NCBI RefSeq assembly: GCF_004120195.1
Contig: NZ_SCHN01000005.1
Span: forward strand, 248,001-312,000
DNA: 64,000 bases
Direction: 5' to 3'
Source: Enterovibrio baiacu
Lineage (GTDB): Bacteria > Pseudomonadota > Gammaproteobacteria > Enterobacterales > Vibrionaceae
Shown: piece by piece, positions 28,338-37,111 of the stretch
Numbering within the stretch: position 1 is the stretch's first letter
Layout: every line of letters starts with the position of its first letter
The notes under the pieces: generated by a model
Database searches by the model: none
The model's input: only the letters and a program-made list of their open reading frames with translations
Told to the model about the DNA's origin: nothing
Made by a program: the position numbers and the translations under genes

Positions 28338-28400
28338 AAGTACCAACTGGTATTTAATGTTGACATGACGTTTTTGATTACTTAATGTACCGCATGGTAC
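28338..28400. promoter_or_regulatory. Promoter and twin palindromic operators of the TetR/reductase pair
   Basis: Two related palindromes: AAGTACC-AAC-TGGTATTT near 28339-28354 and TAATGTACC-GCAT-GGTACTTA near 28384-28403. Core is GTACC-N3/4-GGTAC. A forward promoter TTGACA at 28360 with TAATGT 17 bp later has the second palindrome over its -10 region, so bound repressor would block it. The first lies directly at the TetR start. Confidence 0.75.
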
Positions 28401-28430
28401 TTAAATAAACAATCAATGAGGAAGCGTAAC

Positions 28431-29459
28431 ATGTCGCACAACACAAGAGAGAGAGTTTTAGTCACGGGGATATCAGGTTTTATCGGATTGCATTGCGCCA
28501 AAGAACTTTTAAATCAGGGGTTTGAGGTACGTGGGTCAATTCGTGACATGAAGAAAGCTGACGAAGTGCTGATTACACTTGCGGCAGCCTCCGTTGATAC
28601 TCGACACCTTACGTTTGTGCAACTCGACCTCACATCAGACAAAGGCTGGAACGAGGCTGCTGAAGGGTGTGATTACATCATGCATATTGCGTCGCCCTTC
28701 ACCATCGCGAACCCAAAAACAGAAGAAGAAATGATCACACCCGCCGTTGAAGGATCCCTACGCGCGCTGCGTGCAGGTGAACACGCGGGCGTAAAACGCA
28801 TCGTTTTGACGAGTTCAATCGTGGCAATGATGGGCAGCATGAAAACAGGCACATTCGGCCCAGGTGACTGGACGGACGCTAACTCAAGTCAAATCAGTAC
28901 CTACACAAAAAGCAAAACCCTTGCAGAACGCGCGGCGTGGGAATTCATAAACAACCTACCTGATTCCAATACAATGGAATTTGTCACCGTGAACCCAGGG
29001 GGGGTTTTTGGTCCTCCATTGGGCACAAACATCACGGGTCAAACAATGGCCATTGTTGATCAAATGTTGAACGGCAAGCTCCCTCTTGTACCAAATATCG
29101 CTTTTCCAATGGTGGATGTTCGTGATCTCGCCGTGCTCCATGTTCAAGCCATGCTCACCCCCAAGGCTAACGGCAAGCGCATTTTAGCGGCAGGCTCAGC
29201 GCCAAGTAGTTTTGCGGAAATGGCGCAAATATTAAAAGACGAAGGTTATAAAGGACCGAGCACGCGCATCGCGCCAAATTTCTTCCTTCGGTTTATGTCA
29301 TTGTTCGATCGAGAAGCAAAGGGCATGTTGGGAATGCTAGGCATGAACTTAAGTGCAGATAATGCAGCAACGCGTTCGCTGTTTGATTGGACGCCTCGTT
29401 CAGTAAAACAATCCATCCAAGATACCGCTAAAACCGTATCGTTAATTCAAAGCGAATAA
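28431..29459 (+). CDS. NAD(P)-dependent epimerase/reductase (extended SDR, dihydroflavonol reductase-like)
   Basis: A 342-residue extended short-chain dehydrogenase. The start at 28431 has GAGGAAG 8 bp upstream. The Rossmann motif is VLVTGISGFIGLHCAKELL. The catalytic Tyr-x-x-x-Lys is YTKSKTLAE near residue 160, after the Ser region TSSIVAMMGS. Such enzymes reduce aldehydes or ketones such as methylglyoxal-type compounds. Probably induced by the compound that releases the divergent TetR protein. Confidence 0.92.
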   Translation: MSHNTRERVLVTGISGFIGLHCAKELLNQGFEVRGSIRDMKKADEVLITLAAASVDTRHLTFVQLDLTSDKGWNEAAEGCDYIMHIASPFTIANPKTEEEMITPAVEGSLRALRAGEHAGVKRIVLTSSIVAMMGSMKTGTFGPGDWTDANSSQISTYTKSKTLAERAAWEFINNLPDSNTMEFVTVNPGGVFGPPLGTNITGQTMAIVDQMLNGKLPLVPNIAFPMVDVRDLAVLHVQAMLTPKANGKRILAAGSAPSSFAEMAQILKDEGYKGPSTRIAPNFFLRFMSLFDREAKGMLGMLGMNLSADNAATRSLFDWTPRSVKQSIQDTAKTVSLIQSE

Positions 29460-29868
29460 ACACCGTATTCTCTTCGATGTTAGCGCACTAACAAGGCGGA
29501 GCATTTGCCAACAAGCAGGTGCGCTCGCCTTTTAATGTGCATGCATTTAGAGATGATCACGTCAGCTGCATAGAGACAATACATCGTCTGTGTAAGTATC
29601 TCAATCCAGCACCACTACCTCGTTATCTCCCCCAACTTTAACGTATTTTGCCTGTCTAGATTAAAGCCACATGACCATCATTTTAGACATGGTTAATTTT
29701 TGACAACAATTTTACCGCACATTTGAGAAGACATAATAAACATACTGTTATTAAGTGTATTAGTGTCAGCATACCAATTGTATTGTCCATTTTTTCTGTC
29801 ATATTCTGTCTGCCTTTGGAGCTGTAGGGTGCGAAAAACATCAATTCTGTGAACTAAAGGAAAATCAA
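29460..29868. other. Intergenic region with one likely terminator
   Basis: About 410 bp. AAGGCG (29493) and CGCCTT (29526) with inner pairing GAGC/GCTC form a plausible terminator of the reductase gene followed by TTTT. The remainder is AT-rich leader for the RTX gene with no gene I can support. Confidence 0.5.
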
Positions 29869-30573
29869 ATGACGATAAAACATGGAACATCTTGCGACGA
29901 CACCATCATCAGTGATTGCAACGTAGATTGGCTGTATGGAAAAGGTGGTGATGACTATATTGTTGCATATGGCAATGAATGCCTCATTGATGGTGGTTCT
30001 GGTAACGATAAGATTATCGGAAGCAATGATGGTGATCTGATCAAAGGTGGTAACGGTTGTGACTACATAGACGGTGGTTGTGGCGACGACAAACTTTATG
30101 GCGGCAATGATAATGACATCATCAAAGGCGGCCAAGGTAACGATCACCTCTATGGCGGCTGGGGTAATGACAAGCTTTACGGCGGTAACGGCAATGACAA
30201 ACTTTATGGCGAATGCGGCGATGACATTTTAGTTGGCGGTTGTGGTAAGGATAAGCTCGACGGTGGATGGGGCAACGACGTATTGCATGGCGGTCAAGGC
30301 AATGACGTACTCACCGGCGGCCTAGGCAAAGATGTTTTCTTCTTCGATAAGAATGATGGCTGCGACGTCATCACTGACTTCAATGGTTGGTGCGGTGATA
30401 AGATCCAAATTGACGACTCCCTTGCAACTTCTATGAGCCAAATTTCGGTCAGCCAATCATGGGGATGTGTCACGCTAGATTTCTGCGATGGTACCTCTAT
30501 TCAGCTCCAAAACCAGTGGGGCCATTTTAACACGTGTAACATCGATTTCGTTACGGGTTGCGAGCTCGTTTAA
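29869..30573 (+). CDS. Small RTX (hemolysin-type calcium-binding) repeat protein with many cysteines
   Basis: A 234-residue protein consisting almost only of RTX nonapeptides of the form GGxGNDxLY, about ten between residues 25 and 155 (for example GGWGNDKLYGGNGNDKLYG). These bind calcium and fold into a beta-roll outside the cell. AAAGGAA precedes the ATG and no signal peptide is present, consistent with type I secretion, but no exporter is in the window. Odd features: 13 cysteines, several replacing repeat positions (GGCGDD, GECGDD, GGCGKD), whereas RTX proteins normally have none, and no effector domain. Confidence 0.88.
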   Translation: MTIKHGTSCDDTIISDCNVDWLYGKGGDDYIVAYGNECLIDGGSGNDKIIGSNDGDLIKGGNGCDYIDGGCGDDKLYGGNDNDIIKGGQGNDHLYGGWGNDKLYGGNGNDKLYGECGDDILVGGCGKDKLDGGWGNDVLHGGQGNDVLTGGLGKDVFFFDKNDGCDVITDFNGWCGDKIQIDDSLATSMSQISVSQSWGCVTLDFCDGTSIQLQNQWGHFNTCNIDFVTGCELV

Positions 30574-30616
30574 TCACACTATGCGAGGGCTGTAATCCAT
30601 CGCTTTCATGAATAAA

Positions 30617-30640
30617 GGAGCGCCAACTGCGCTCCTTTTT
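30617..30640 (+). terminator. Terminator after RTX gene
   Basis: GGAGCGC, loop CAACT, GCGCTCC, then TTTTT. Strong intrinsic terminator for the plus-strand RTX gene. Confidence 0.9.
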
Positions 30641-30683
30641 CGTGTATTCATTGCCCGTTTTCATAGCAATTAACAGGCTTTTT

Positions 30684-31397
30684 TCAACAGCGGTATGTCG
30701 AATAGTAGATGTCGGCATTAACCGTATGCAGTAATCCAATCGCATCTAACTTCTTCACTAAAGGTTCAAAAGGCGAGTCGCTCTTAAACATTGTCGTGAA
30801 AACATCATAGCGTTTTGTTGATGAAAGAAGGACATGAGCCAGTTGCTCAGAATCCATTTCTAACCCCAGGGTGTCTTTAACCACTTTTTCTTCTTCTAAC
30901 TCGGGGCTGCCGCTGAAATTGATCGCGTGATCATACGCGCTGGTTTTTACATCAACTTGGCTTCCCAGCAAAAGTAAGGTTTCTTCAAGACATACGTCAA
31001 AATCATACGCGATGATACGAGCCTTCGGCGCACAAACACGAACTAGCTCGCCCACCAGCGTCTCCGTTTTTGCATAAGATAAAGAACCGGCGAACGTCAC
31101 CACATCAACCGTATTATCCGCCAACGGAATGGCTTCTCCTGACCCCAATTGATACGTGATACCCTGTGCTTCAACCGCCTGTGCAATCATGGCTTCACTA
31201 GGATCAATACCCAACACAGATGTGCAATATGGCGCCAATGCAATGCTAGAAACGCCAGTACCGCAACCAATATCCAGACCGACATCTACCTTGTCTGATT
31301 GCTTGAAGATCCGTGCCAAAATCATAGCATGAAGCGGTGGTCTGTAAGTTGCGTAATGTTTTGAAATTGCAAAATTATATTCGTCGCTCACACTCAA
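30684..31397 (-). CDS. SAM-dependent methyltransferase (class I)
   Basis: A 237-residue Methyltransf_11-type enzyme. Motif I is VGLDIGCGTGVSSIAL near residue 40, the acidic SAM-ribose site is LGIDPSEAMI, and motif IV is VDVVTFAGSLSYA. A family typical of small-molecule methyltransfer. The substrate is unknown; the gene stands alone between the RTX and AraC genes. Confidence 0.9.
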   Translation of the reverse strand: MSVSDEYNFAISKHYATYRPPLHAMILARIFKQSDKVDVGLDIGCGTGVSSIALAPYCTSVLGIDPSEAMIAQAVEAQGITYQLGSGEAIPLADNTVDVVTFAGSLSYAKTETLVGELVRVCAPKARIIAYDFDVCLEETLLLLGSQVDVKTSAYDHAINFSGSPELEEEKVVKDTLGLEMDSEQLAHVLLSSTKRYDVFTTMFKSDSPFEPLVKKLDAIGLLHTVNADIYYSTYRC

Positions 31398-31592
31398 TCC
31401 TCATCCTTGTTTCTGAGCCAATACTCAGTCTTCAACATTCGATTCAGGTGGAATTTTCACACGAGAATCCACTGACCGCTTTGATCTAGACCTTTGCTTT
31501 GGCTTAGATAATCACGCCAAACGCAATCTAATTCAGGAAGCAAGAATCATGCACAGGTTCATGGGAATCAGTCCTTCCTAAAGATCCATCCA

Positions 31593-32468
31593 TCACTTCT
31601 GCCTCAATCCCATTCGGCACAGTTGGCGAAAATCTTTCGGGCTCACCTCTGTGTGGCGCTTGAAGAACTTGGTCATGTTTGTGGCTTCATTGAAACCAAG
31701 CTGAGCGGCGATATCTGCGATGGAATATTGGCTGAACGCCAGTAAACGTTTTGCTTCAAGGAGCACGCGTCCGTCTACGAGTTCTTTAACGCTCTCCCCT
31801 GCATGAGATTTGGCGAGTTTGTCGAGTTGCTTGATACTTTTGCCAAGCGCCAAAGCGATGTCCGATGAGGAGGGTCTGTCGTTGAAGTGGCGATCAACAT
31901 ACTGCTTTAAGCGATAAAACTCGCTACTACTGACCGTCGGCGGCGCGGCTTCATATTGTGCCTTAAAAGCAGGCACAACCGATTTCAACATGATGCAACG
32001 CAGTAAACTACGGATGATTTCAACGTTGAATTCAGAGGTTGACGTAAATGCTTCCGCTAGGGTGTTGAACAAGCTATCGATATCATCGCTTGCGTTAGGC
32101 AGGCAGTTGATATGGCTTAACGCTGCAATCATCACATCAAAATACGGGTCGTTGGATGCAGATGAGAGAAAGGTGCAATTGAACGGCAATACGTACCCGT
32201 CAACGCTGCGATCTTTCGCAAAGCTGTGGATTTGGTTTCTGCCAAGGGTGAGCAGTGTGCCCGCACGAATCACGTACCTTTGATGATCGATATAATGAAC
32301 GCCCTCTCCTTCAGTAATGTATATCAATGCACTGAAGTTCAAACGGTGTGGACGAGACACATCGTGGATCCCTCGAGAGTCATACAAAGAAGAAATACGA
32401 AGGATATGGAGCTCGGCTAAAGCCAATTCTGAACGCATACGTTCAACGGGAATGCATTTTTCGCTCAT
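31593..32468 (-). CDS. AraC-family transcriptional regulator
   Basis: A 291-residue regulator: N-terminal cupin-like sensor (YITEGEGVHYIDHQRYVIRAGTLL) and C-terminal AraC helix-turn-helix pair (SIADIAAQLGFNEATNMTKFFKRHTEVSPKDFRQ). It lies 116 bp downstream of the reductive dehalogenase operon on the same strand. It may sense an organohalide or another ligand, but a link is only positional. Confidence 0.92.
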   Translation of the reverse strand: MSEKCIPVERMRSELALAELHILRISSLYDSRGIHDVSRPHRLNFSALIYITEGEGVHYIDHQRYVIRAGTLLTLGRNQIHSFAKDRSVDGYVLPFNCTFLSSASNDPYFDVMIAALSHINCLPNASDDIDSLFNTLAEAFTSTSEFNVEIIRSLLRCIMLKSVVPAFKAQYEAAPPTVSSSEFYRLKQYVDRHFNDRPSSSDIALALGKSIKQLDKLAKSHAGESVKELVDGRVLLEAKRLLAFSQYSIADIAAQLGFNEATNMTKFFKRHTEVSPKDFRQLCRMGLRQK

Positions 32469-32583
32469 GTTTAACCCAAAAATGGCGCTTAGAGGGAAAG
32501 TCTTTCACTCCCCCCTAAGTGCCAGTACTATTTTAAGAATTCTGTGTTCTTATCACTTAAGCTTGTACAGACACTTGCAGGTA

Positions 32584-32802
32584 TCAGTACTTTTCTTGTT
32601 CCATCTCTTGCGCCATTTTTTTGAAATCAATGTGCGGTGTCGGCGCTTCCATCACTGGCGCTTTCTCAATGGTGCGAGTGATGACATGTAAGATCTGATG
32701 TTGACGCTGATCTTGGGTTAATTCCATGAGGCTGAACAGCAATTGCAGCAAAATCAGCACCGTCGCGAGACAAAAGAACACCAATGACAAATGTTTTCTC
32801 AT
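32584..32802 (-). CDS. Small single-span membrane protein (72 aa), last gene of dehalogenase operon
   Basis: N-terminal membrane helix (LSLVFFCLATVLILLQLLFSLM) followed by a charged tail (APTPHIDFKKMAQEMEQEKY). The start overlaps the preceding gene by 4 bp, so translation is coupled to the RdhC-like protein. It could be a small accessory subunit or anchor. No family recognised. Confidence 0.75.
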   Translation of the reverse strand: MRKHLSLVFFCLATVLILLQLLFSLMELTQDQRQHQILHVITRTIEKAPVMEAPTPHIDFKKMAQEMEQEKY

Positions 32803-34055
32803 TCCTCAGTCTCCTTTCTTCCAGTCTGACGAGTTCGGCGCGTATCCCCTGCTCGTTCACTCACACTTGAAGCCCGCTTTTTCTTCGCAGATTGGGTTCT
32901 CACTTGTTTGAACCAGTTTTTATTGAATACCACGAAATCGGTCATCGCATTGATTGGACAAAGGCTTTGACACCAAGGACGACGAACCACTAAAGAGGTG
33001 AGTAAAATCAGTATCGTCAGTACAAACAAATACATGCCGCCGATCATACCGAAAGCGATACCAAACGGCTCATACACAAACCCAGCTGGATTGCGAAAAT
33101 ATGCCCCAAGACAAAGCGTCGCTAGCAAGATCACGCGCGGTAACCAGACAAAGAATTGATGTCGAACAGGTGACGATTTGGCATTTCCCACCTTTGCCAA
33201 GCATTGCTGAACGGCCCCGAAAGGACACAAGCTCTGGCAATACACATTGCGGTTGTAATAGACAATGTAACCAAGGCTCAAGGCTAACAAAATGAACGGC
33301 GTATAGTTCGCGACACCTGTGAGCCATGAGCCAAAAATGAGCCCGCCCATGGTCGATGCGGAATACAACGACGCGGAGTAAAAACCAAAAACCAAGGTCG
33401 ATGCGAACAAGATCGCGCCGTTCATTTTCGCTTTATGCGGCGAACGCGTTTTGTTCACCCAAACCGCCACACCAAAGAACAAAACGGCCGCCAGATCCAA
33501 CCATTTCAGGTATTCCCAAAGAGCAGGTGTATCAGATAATTGGTAATTAAATTCAATCGCTCGCACCGGATCTGCCGCCTGGTTTAACGCATGGGTATAG
33601 GCAGCAGAGGTAAGCGTCGCACCTGAAACAGCATCTATGGACAAGGTGCGTACAATGTTCTGTTCGAGCAGCCCGTCAGGCAGCTTTTCATCCACCACTT
33701 TGTCGAAGTAAGACGCGGTTTCTTTGGACGACAATAAGGCGATCGTTTCAACTTGGCCATCAGACAGGAACACACCACCCACCGTCAACTCACCACCGTA
33801 ACCAACACCCGCACCGATACCAATCCATTTCAACGGTTCAGCATCACGTTGTCCGTCAGGCACAACTTTGAACAAACGCGGTGAAACCTCAACAGCCTGT
33901 TCACCGCTTGCGAGCACCTGTTTAAAAAACTGAGATTGCGAATTGTCAGTGCGCAATCCGCCTAAAGACCATGCGGCAATCAACAGGATCACAGAGACAA
34001 TGCTGAACACCTTCTCAACGGTTTTATTTCGATTCGTGGATTTCTGTTTTGTCAT
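32799..34055 (-). CDS. rdhC: RdhC/NosR-like FMN-binding membrane protein with Cys motifs
   Basis: A 418-residue membrane protein. A periplasmic FMN-binding domain has SGATLTS near residues 144-150, the site where FMN is covalently bound to Thr. Several helices follow. Two cytosolic CxxxCP-type motifs (YCQSLCPFGAV and WCQSLCPINAM) replace the full ferredoxin clusters of NosR. RdhC proteins accompany RdhA and are proposed to pass electrons or assist maturation. The C-terminus is very basic. It is downstream of RdhA in the same operon. Confidence 0.87.
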   Translation of the reverse strand: MTKQKSTNRNKTVEKVFSIVSVILLIAAWSLGGLRTDNSQSQFFKQVLASGEQAVEVSPRLFKVVPDGQRDAEPLKWIGIGAGVGYGGELTVGGVFLSDGQVETIALLSSKETASYFDKVVDEKLPDGLLEQNIVRTLSIDAVSGATLTSAAYTHALNQAADPVRAIEFNYQLSDTPALWEYLKWLDLAAVLFFGVAVWVNKTRSPHKAKMNGAILFASTLVFGFYSASLYSASTMGGLIFGSWLTGVANYTPFILLALSLGYIVYYNRNVYCQSLCPFGAVQQCLAKVGNAKSSPVRHQFFVWLPRVILLATLCLGAYFRNPAGFVYEPFGIAFGMIGGMYLFVLTILILLTSLVVRRPWCQSLCPINAMTDFVVFNKNWFKQVRTQSAKKKRASSVSERAGDTRRTRQTGRKETEE

Positions 34056-34149
34056 CGTTATTGCAAACCGAATGCGTGCTCCCGCTATTCATGGCGAAAG
34101 CACGCCTAAAGGCTCGCTCCTTTTATTCAATAGACATGGACAATGAAAA

Positions 34150-34461
34150 CTACTGCTTAGCTTTTGGCTTCAACACAATTAGCACCCTAAGGATCACTGC
34201 GCCCGCAATGATCAATGCTGTGCCAACAAAACCAAGGAAGTACCAACCCGCTAGGCCTTCGTTTTCACCAAGTAAGGTGAATGCACCCGCGATAGTCAGT
34301 ACGAGAGATGCCCACCAGCCGCCAACGATTGACCATTTCCACCCATTCATGCCAAGCGCATATTGCTTCGCCCACTGATTCGCACCCGCAAACACCAACA
34401 CTTGCAATGCACCAAACGCCATCCAAAACAGTGGATCAAGTACCGTAGATTGAGGAAACAT
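34150..34461 (-). CDS. Small RdhB-like membrane anchor
   Basis: A 103-residue protein with three hydrophobic helices (PLFWMAFGALQVLVFAGANQWA; SIVGGWWASLVLTIAGAF; WYFLGFVGTALIIAGAVILRVLIVL). Its start overlaps the RdhA stop by 1 bp, the same place that rdhB occupies in dehalogenase operons, where it anchors RdhA to the outer face of the inner membrane. Match is by position and shape; rdhB is very divergent, so assignment is moderate. Confidence 0.8.
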   Translation of the reverse strand: MFPQSTVLDPLFWMAFGALQVLVFAGANQWAKQYALGMNGWKWSIVGGWWASLVLTIAGAFTLLGENEGLAGWYFLGFVGTALIIAGAVILRVLIVLKPKAKQ

Positions 34462-35975
34462 TAAAATCCCTCCCAGTTGCCGTCATATTCCCAAGTTTTC
34501 TCTACCTTGAGGTAGTTCTCACTGCGCATCCATTCTGGCGGTTGGTGATAGCCAGCAAAGCGGCCGCCATTCCAATCACCGTGATACGCTTCTGCTTCTG
34601 GGTAGTAGAAGAAGTTGTGCTGCATCGCGAGCAAGGTTTTACGGGTCAGTCCCGTTGGGTCGCGAGGGTCTGCTTCTTTCACCAGCGCATGAATCCAGTT
34701 GTTCTTGCGGGTATAAGGGCACACGGCGATACAGACACGGCAACCCATCGCGGTTTCTGTTGGGCCTTGTCGCCACATAGTCCAGCAGCTGTCTTGGTTG
34801 AATTCAAACTTGCGGTAACCACGCACAATCGCATCGGGTTTATCCGCCTTGCTGATCGACCCACTTGGGCAAGAATCCGCACAGATTTTGCACTCTTCAC
34901 AGAAGTGCTTCACCTTCGTATCGATAGGTTTGTCAGCTTCGAGATCCAATTCAGTGATCACGGCTGCCAGACGAATGTTTGGCCCCAGTTCCGGCGTTAA
35001 CAAGATGCCGTTACGCGCGGCTTCACCCATGCCCGCTTGAATCGCCAAGGGCGGAACAACCACTTCATAATCTGAACCCGGCCACTGTGGACGCGCTGCG
35101 TAGCCCAGTTCGCCAAGGAACGCGGCCATCAAGCCCGATGCATTCTTCGCTCGGAAATAGCCGTCGTATGACGTGGAGTAACCTATCGCTGCATACATAG
35201 GATCCCAGTTCATTGGGGTGCCGAAAATGATCACGTTCTTCCAGTGCTTCGGAATGCTCTCGTCCCAGTCAGGCATGCCACGCATGGTGTTTTTAAACAC
35301 GAAATTCGGGTCAAGCTTGGTGATACCCACCACGCTCATGCCGAACTTAAACGCCATCTTCTTGATCAGATCAGACGCATGTTTCGGGGATTTGAATTCT
35401 TGCTTTTGACGCTTCACCCATTGGAAGTCCACCTCATCCGGGTGACCTTGTGGTTTTGGTGGGAAATCACTGTATACACCGCGCATGTAGGCGGCGGAAT
35501 ATGCCCAACCTAATGCAAAACGGGAACGGTGCTTTTCGAAGTTCGCCGCATGTTCTGCTTTTTCTTCGAACGATGCGTACATGTCAGCCCAACGCTCAGG
35601 GTAGCGAGAATAGTATTCACGCACGCGCTCGTTAGGAATTTCACGCCAATCTTTGGTAGGGATCCAGCCCGCCTTCATATCGGCGCTTAACACGCGCGTC
35701 CGGTGGAACAGAAAGTCACTCCACTCAGGGCGAATAAGTTCCCCCGCCACTTCCATGGTCGGTGCAACGTCTACGCGGAAGGGTTCGCGGTTAAAGAACA
35801 TGTCTTTACCCGCTTCCGTTCGGCCATAGCCCACATTGGCATCCGGATCGCGACCCAAAACAAAACCTGCGCCTGCTGCTGCGCCAACCGTTACAGTTGC
35901 TGCAGCCACGCCGCCAAGTTTGAGGAAGTCACGGCGCGAATTGCTTTCAACGCGTTGATGAGATTGCGTTTTCAC
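34461..35975 (-). CDS. rdhA: Reductive dehalogenase catalytic subunit (RdhA) with Tat signal
   Basis: About 504 residues from a GTG at 35975 with GGAG 8 bp upstream; a longer frame to 36137 is rejected. SRRDFLKLGGVAAA is a twin-arginine signal, so this is the exported respiratory type. Two Fe-S motifs typify the family: CxxCxxCxxxCP at Cys 359/362/365/369 and C-x14-CxxCxxxCP at 397/412/415/419. The large N-terminal part should bind corrinoid. Such enzymes use cobalamin and two Fe-S clusters to remove chlorine or bromine from organohalides. Cys spacing is as in known RdhA; the substrate is unknown. Confidence 0.93.
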   Translation of the reverse strand: MKTQSHQRVESNSRRDFLKLGGVAAATVTVGAAAGAGFVLGRDPDANVGYGRTEAGKDMFFNREPFRVDVAPTMEVAGELIRPEWSDFLFHRTRVLSADMKAGWIPTKDWREIPNERVREYYSRYPERWADMYASFEEKAEHAANFEKHRSRFALGWAYSAAYMRGVYSDFPPKPQGHPDEVDFQWVKRQKQEFKSPKHASDLIKKMAFKFGMSVVGITKLDPNFVFKNTMRGMPDWDESIPKHWKNVIIFGTPMNWDPMYAAIGYSTSYDGYFRAKNASGLMAAFLGELGYAARPQWPGSDYEVVVPPLAIQAGMGEAARNGILLTPELGPNIRLAAVITELDLEADKPIDTKVKHFCEECKICADSCPSGSISKADKPDAIVRGYRKFEFNQDSCWTMWRQGPTETAMGCRVCIAVCPYTRKNNWIHALVKEADPRDPTGLTRKTLLAMQHNFFYYPEAEAYHGDWNGGRFAGYHQPPEWMRSENYLKVEKTWEYDGNWEGF

Positions 35976-35989
35976 AGTAGCTCCAGTAT

Positions 35990-37111
35990 TTACGATAAGT
36001 CGATGAGATCGAGGCTCAATTTTTTGTTGATGGTATTGAGTTGTTCTCGATAGGTGATTTTGTAGCGCGCAGCCAACTTGTTGAGCTGCACCATCACGGC
36101 TTGCGCATCTGCCCACTGTTCGTTGTGGTAGTAGCAAAGGAATAAGTGTTCAAGCGACCATTCATCATGCGGCTCAAACACCAAAAGCTGTTTCAAATCG
36201 GCTTCTAAATCGCCAAAGTGACCAAGTTCTGCTTTGACATGCGCACGAATGTTCAGCACATCAAAGCTGTTCGGATTGTGGGAAAGGTAATGATCCAACG
36301 CCTCAAGCGCCTCTTCACAGCGACCGTTTTGATGCGCCGAAATGCCTGCAAGTCGCACCAACTCCATCGACGTAACGTTGTGCTCAAACGCACGATTAAT
36401 CCACGCTTCCGCGTTAGCTTTATCGCCAAGCGCGAGGTAACTGCTGATGGCAGTGATGTAGGTTGAAACAAGCGAGGTGCACTTAGAGAATGCACGCTCT
36501 GCAAATTCAGCCGCCTGCGCAAAATCACCGTCTTGGTAGTACACACCAGCAAGGTTTTGATAGCCGCCCACGAATTCAGGCCCTACCTCAATGCTGTATT
36601 TGAAGCATTCGATGGCCAGCTCTGTGTGGCCTTGGTAGAGGAAGTTAAAACCGAGGTGACAATGGGTCATCGGGTTTGCATCGTTTAATGCAATGGCCTC
36701 TTCGAATGTGGCTTTCGCTAAGTCATAGTCGCCCAATTGCTGATACACCAAACCACATTTGGATTTGAAATCGTCTTCTGCTAGCAATGGCTTGTGTTCA
36801 TTGATGGTCGCCATCGCCAATTGGCAAAGCTGCGCGGCCATCAAGGTTTCGAATAAAAAAGACAGTTGAGCCGACGTCAGTTTTACCGTCGGAATGATGT
36901 CACTGAACACCAACGTAAAGGCTTCATTTTCTAACCAGTCCTTTTGCTTGGTGCTTGGCTGTTTCCCCTTTTCTAAAAACTGGGCGCTGATGAACATCAG
37001 CTTGTCATTCAATTGTTCAAGAAAAAGGCGTTCTGCTGGAAGCGTATCGACTTGGGTATTGATATAGCGATATAGCTCGAGCCACTTAGTACTGATCATT
37101 GGTATATCCAC
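35990..37111 (-). CDS. Tetratricopeptide-repeat protein heading the dehalogenase operon
   Basis: A 373-residue, all-helical protein with several TPR units (for example LGFNFLYQGHTELAIECFKYSIEVGPE and LAGVYYQDGDFAQAAEFAERAF). No signal peptide, so cytosolic. It starts 463 bp from the divergent peptide cluster and its stop is 14 bp before the RdhA start, so it is the first gene. TPR proteins bind partner proteins; it may be a chaperone for the Tat-exported RdhA or a regulator. Not in standard rdh operons. Confidence 0.87.
   Translation of the reverse strand: MDIPMISTKWLELYRYINTQVDTLPAERLFLEQLNDKLMFISAQFLEKGKQPSTKQKDWLENEAFTLVFSDIIPTVKLTSAQLSFLFETLMAAQLCQLAMATINEHKPLLAEDDFKSKCGLVYQQLGDYDLAKATFEEAIALNDANPMTHCHLGFNFLYQGHTELAIECFKYSIEVGPEFVGGYQNLAGVYYQDGDFAQAAEFAERAFSKCTSLVSTYITAISSYLALGDKANAEAWINRAFEHNVTSMELVRLAGISAHQNGRCEEALEALDHYLSHNPNSFDVLNIRAHVKAELGHFGDLEADLKQLLVFEPHDEWSLEHLFLCYYHNEQWADAQAVMVQLNKLAARYKITYREQLNTINKKLSLDLIDLS

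Noticed and set aside
35976-36137. Longer RdhA start at 36137
   Set aside because: It would overlap the TPR gene and put 54 residues before the Tat signal; the GTG at 35975 has GGAG.
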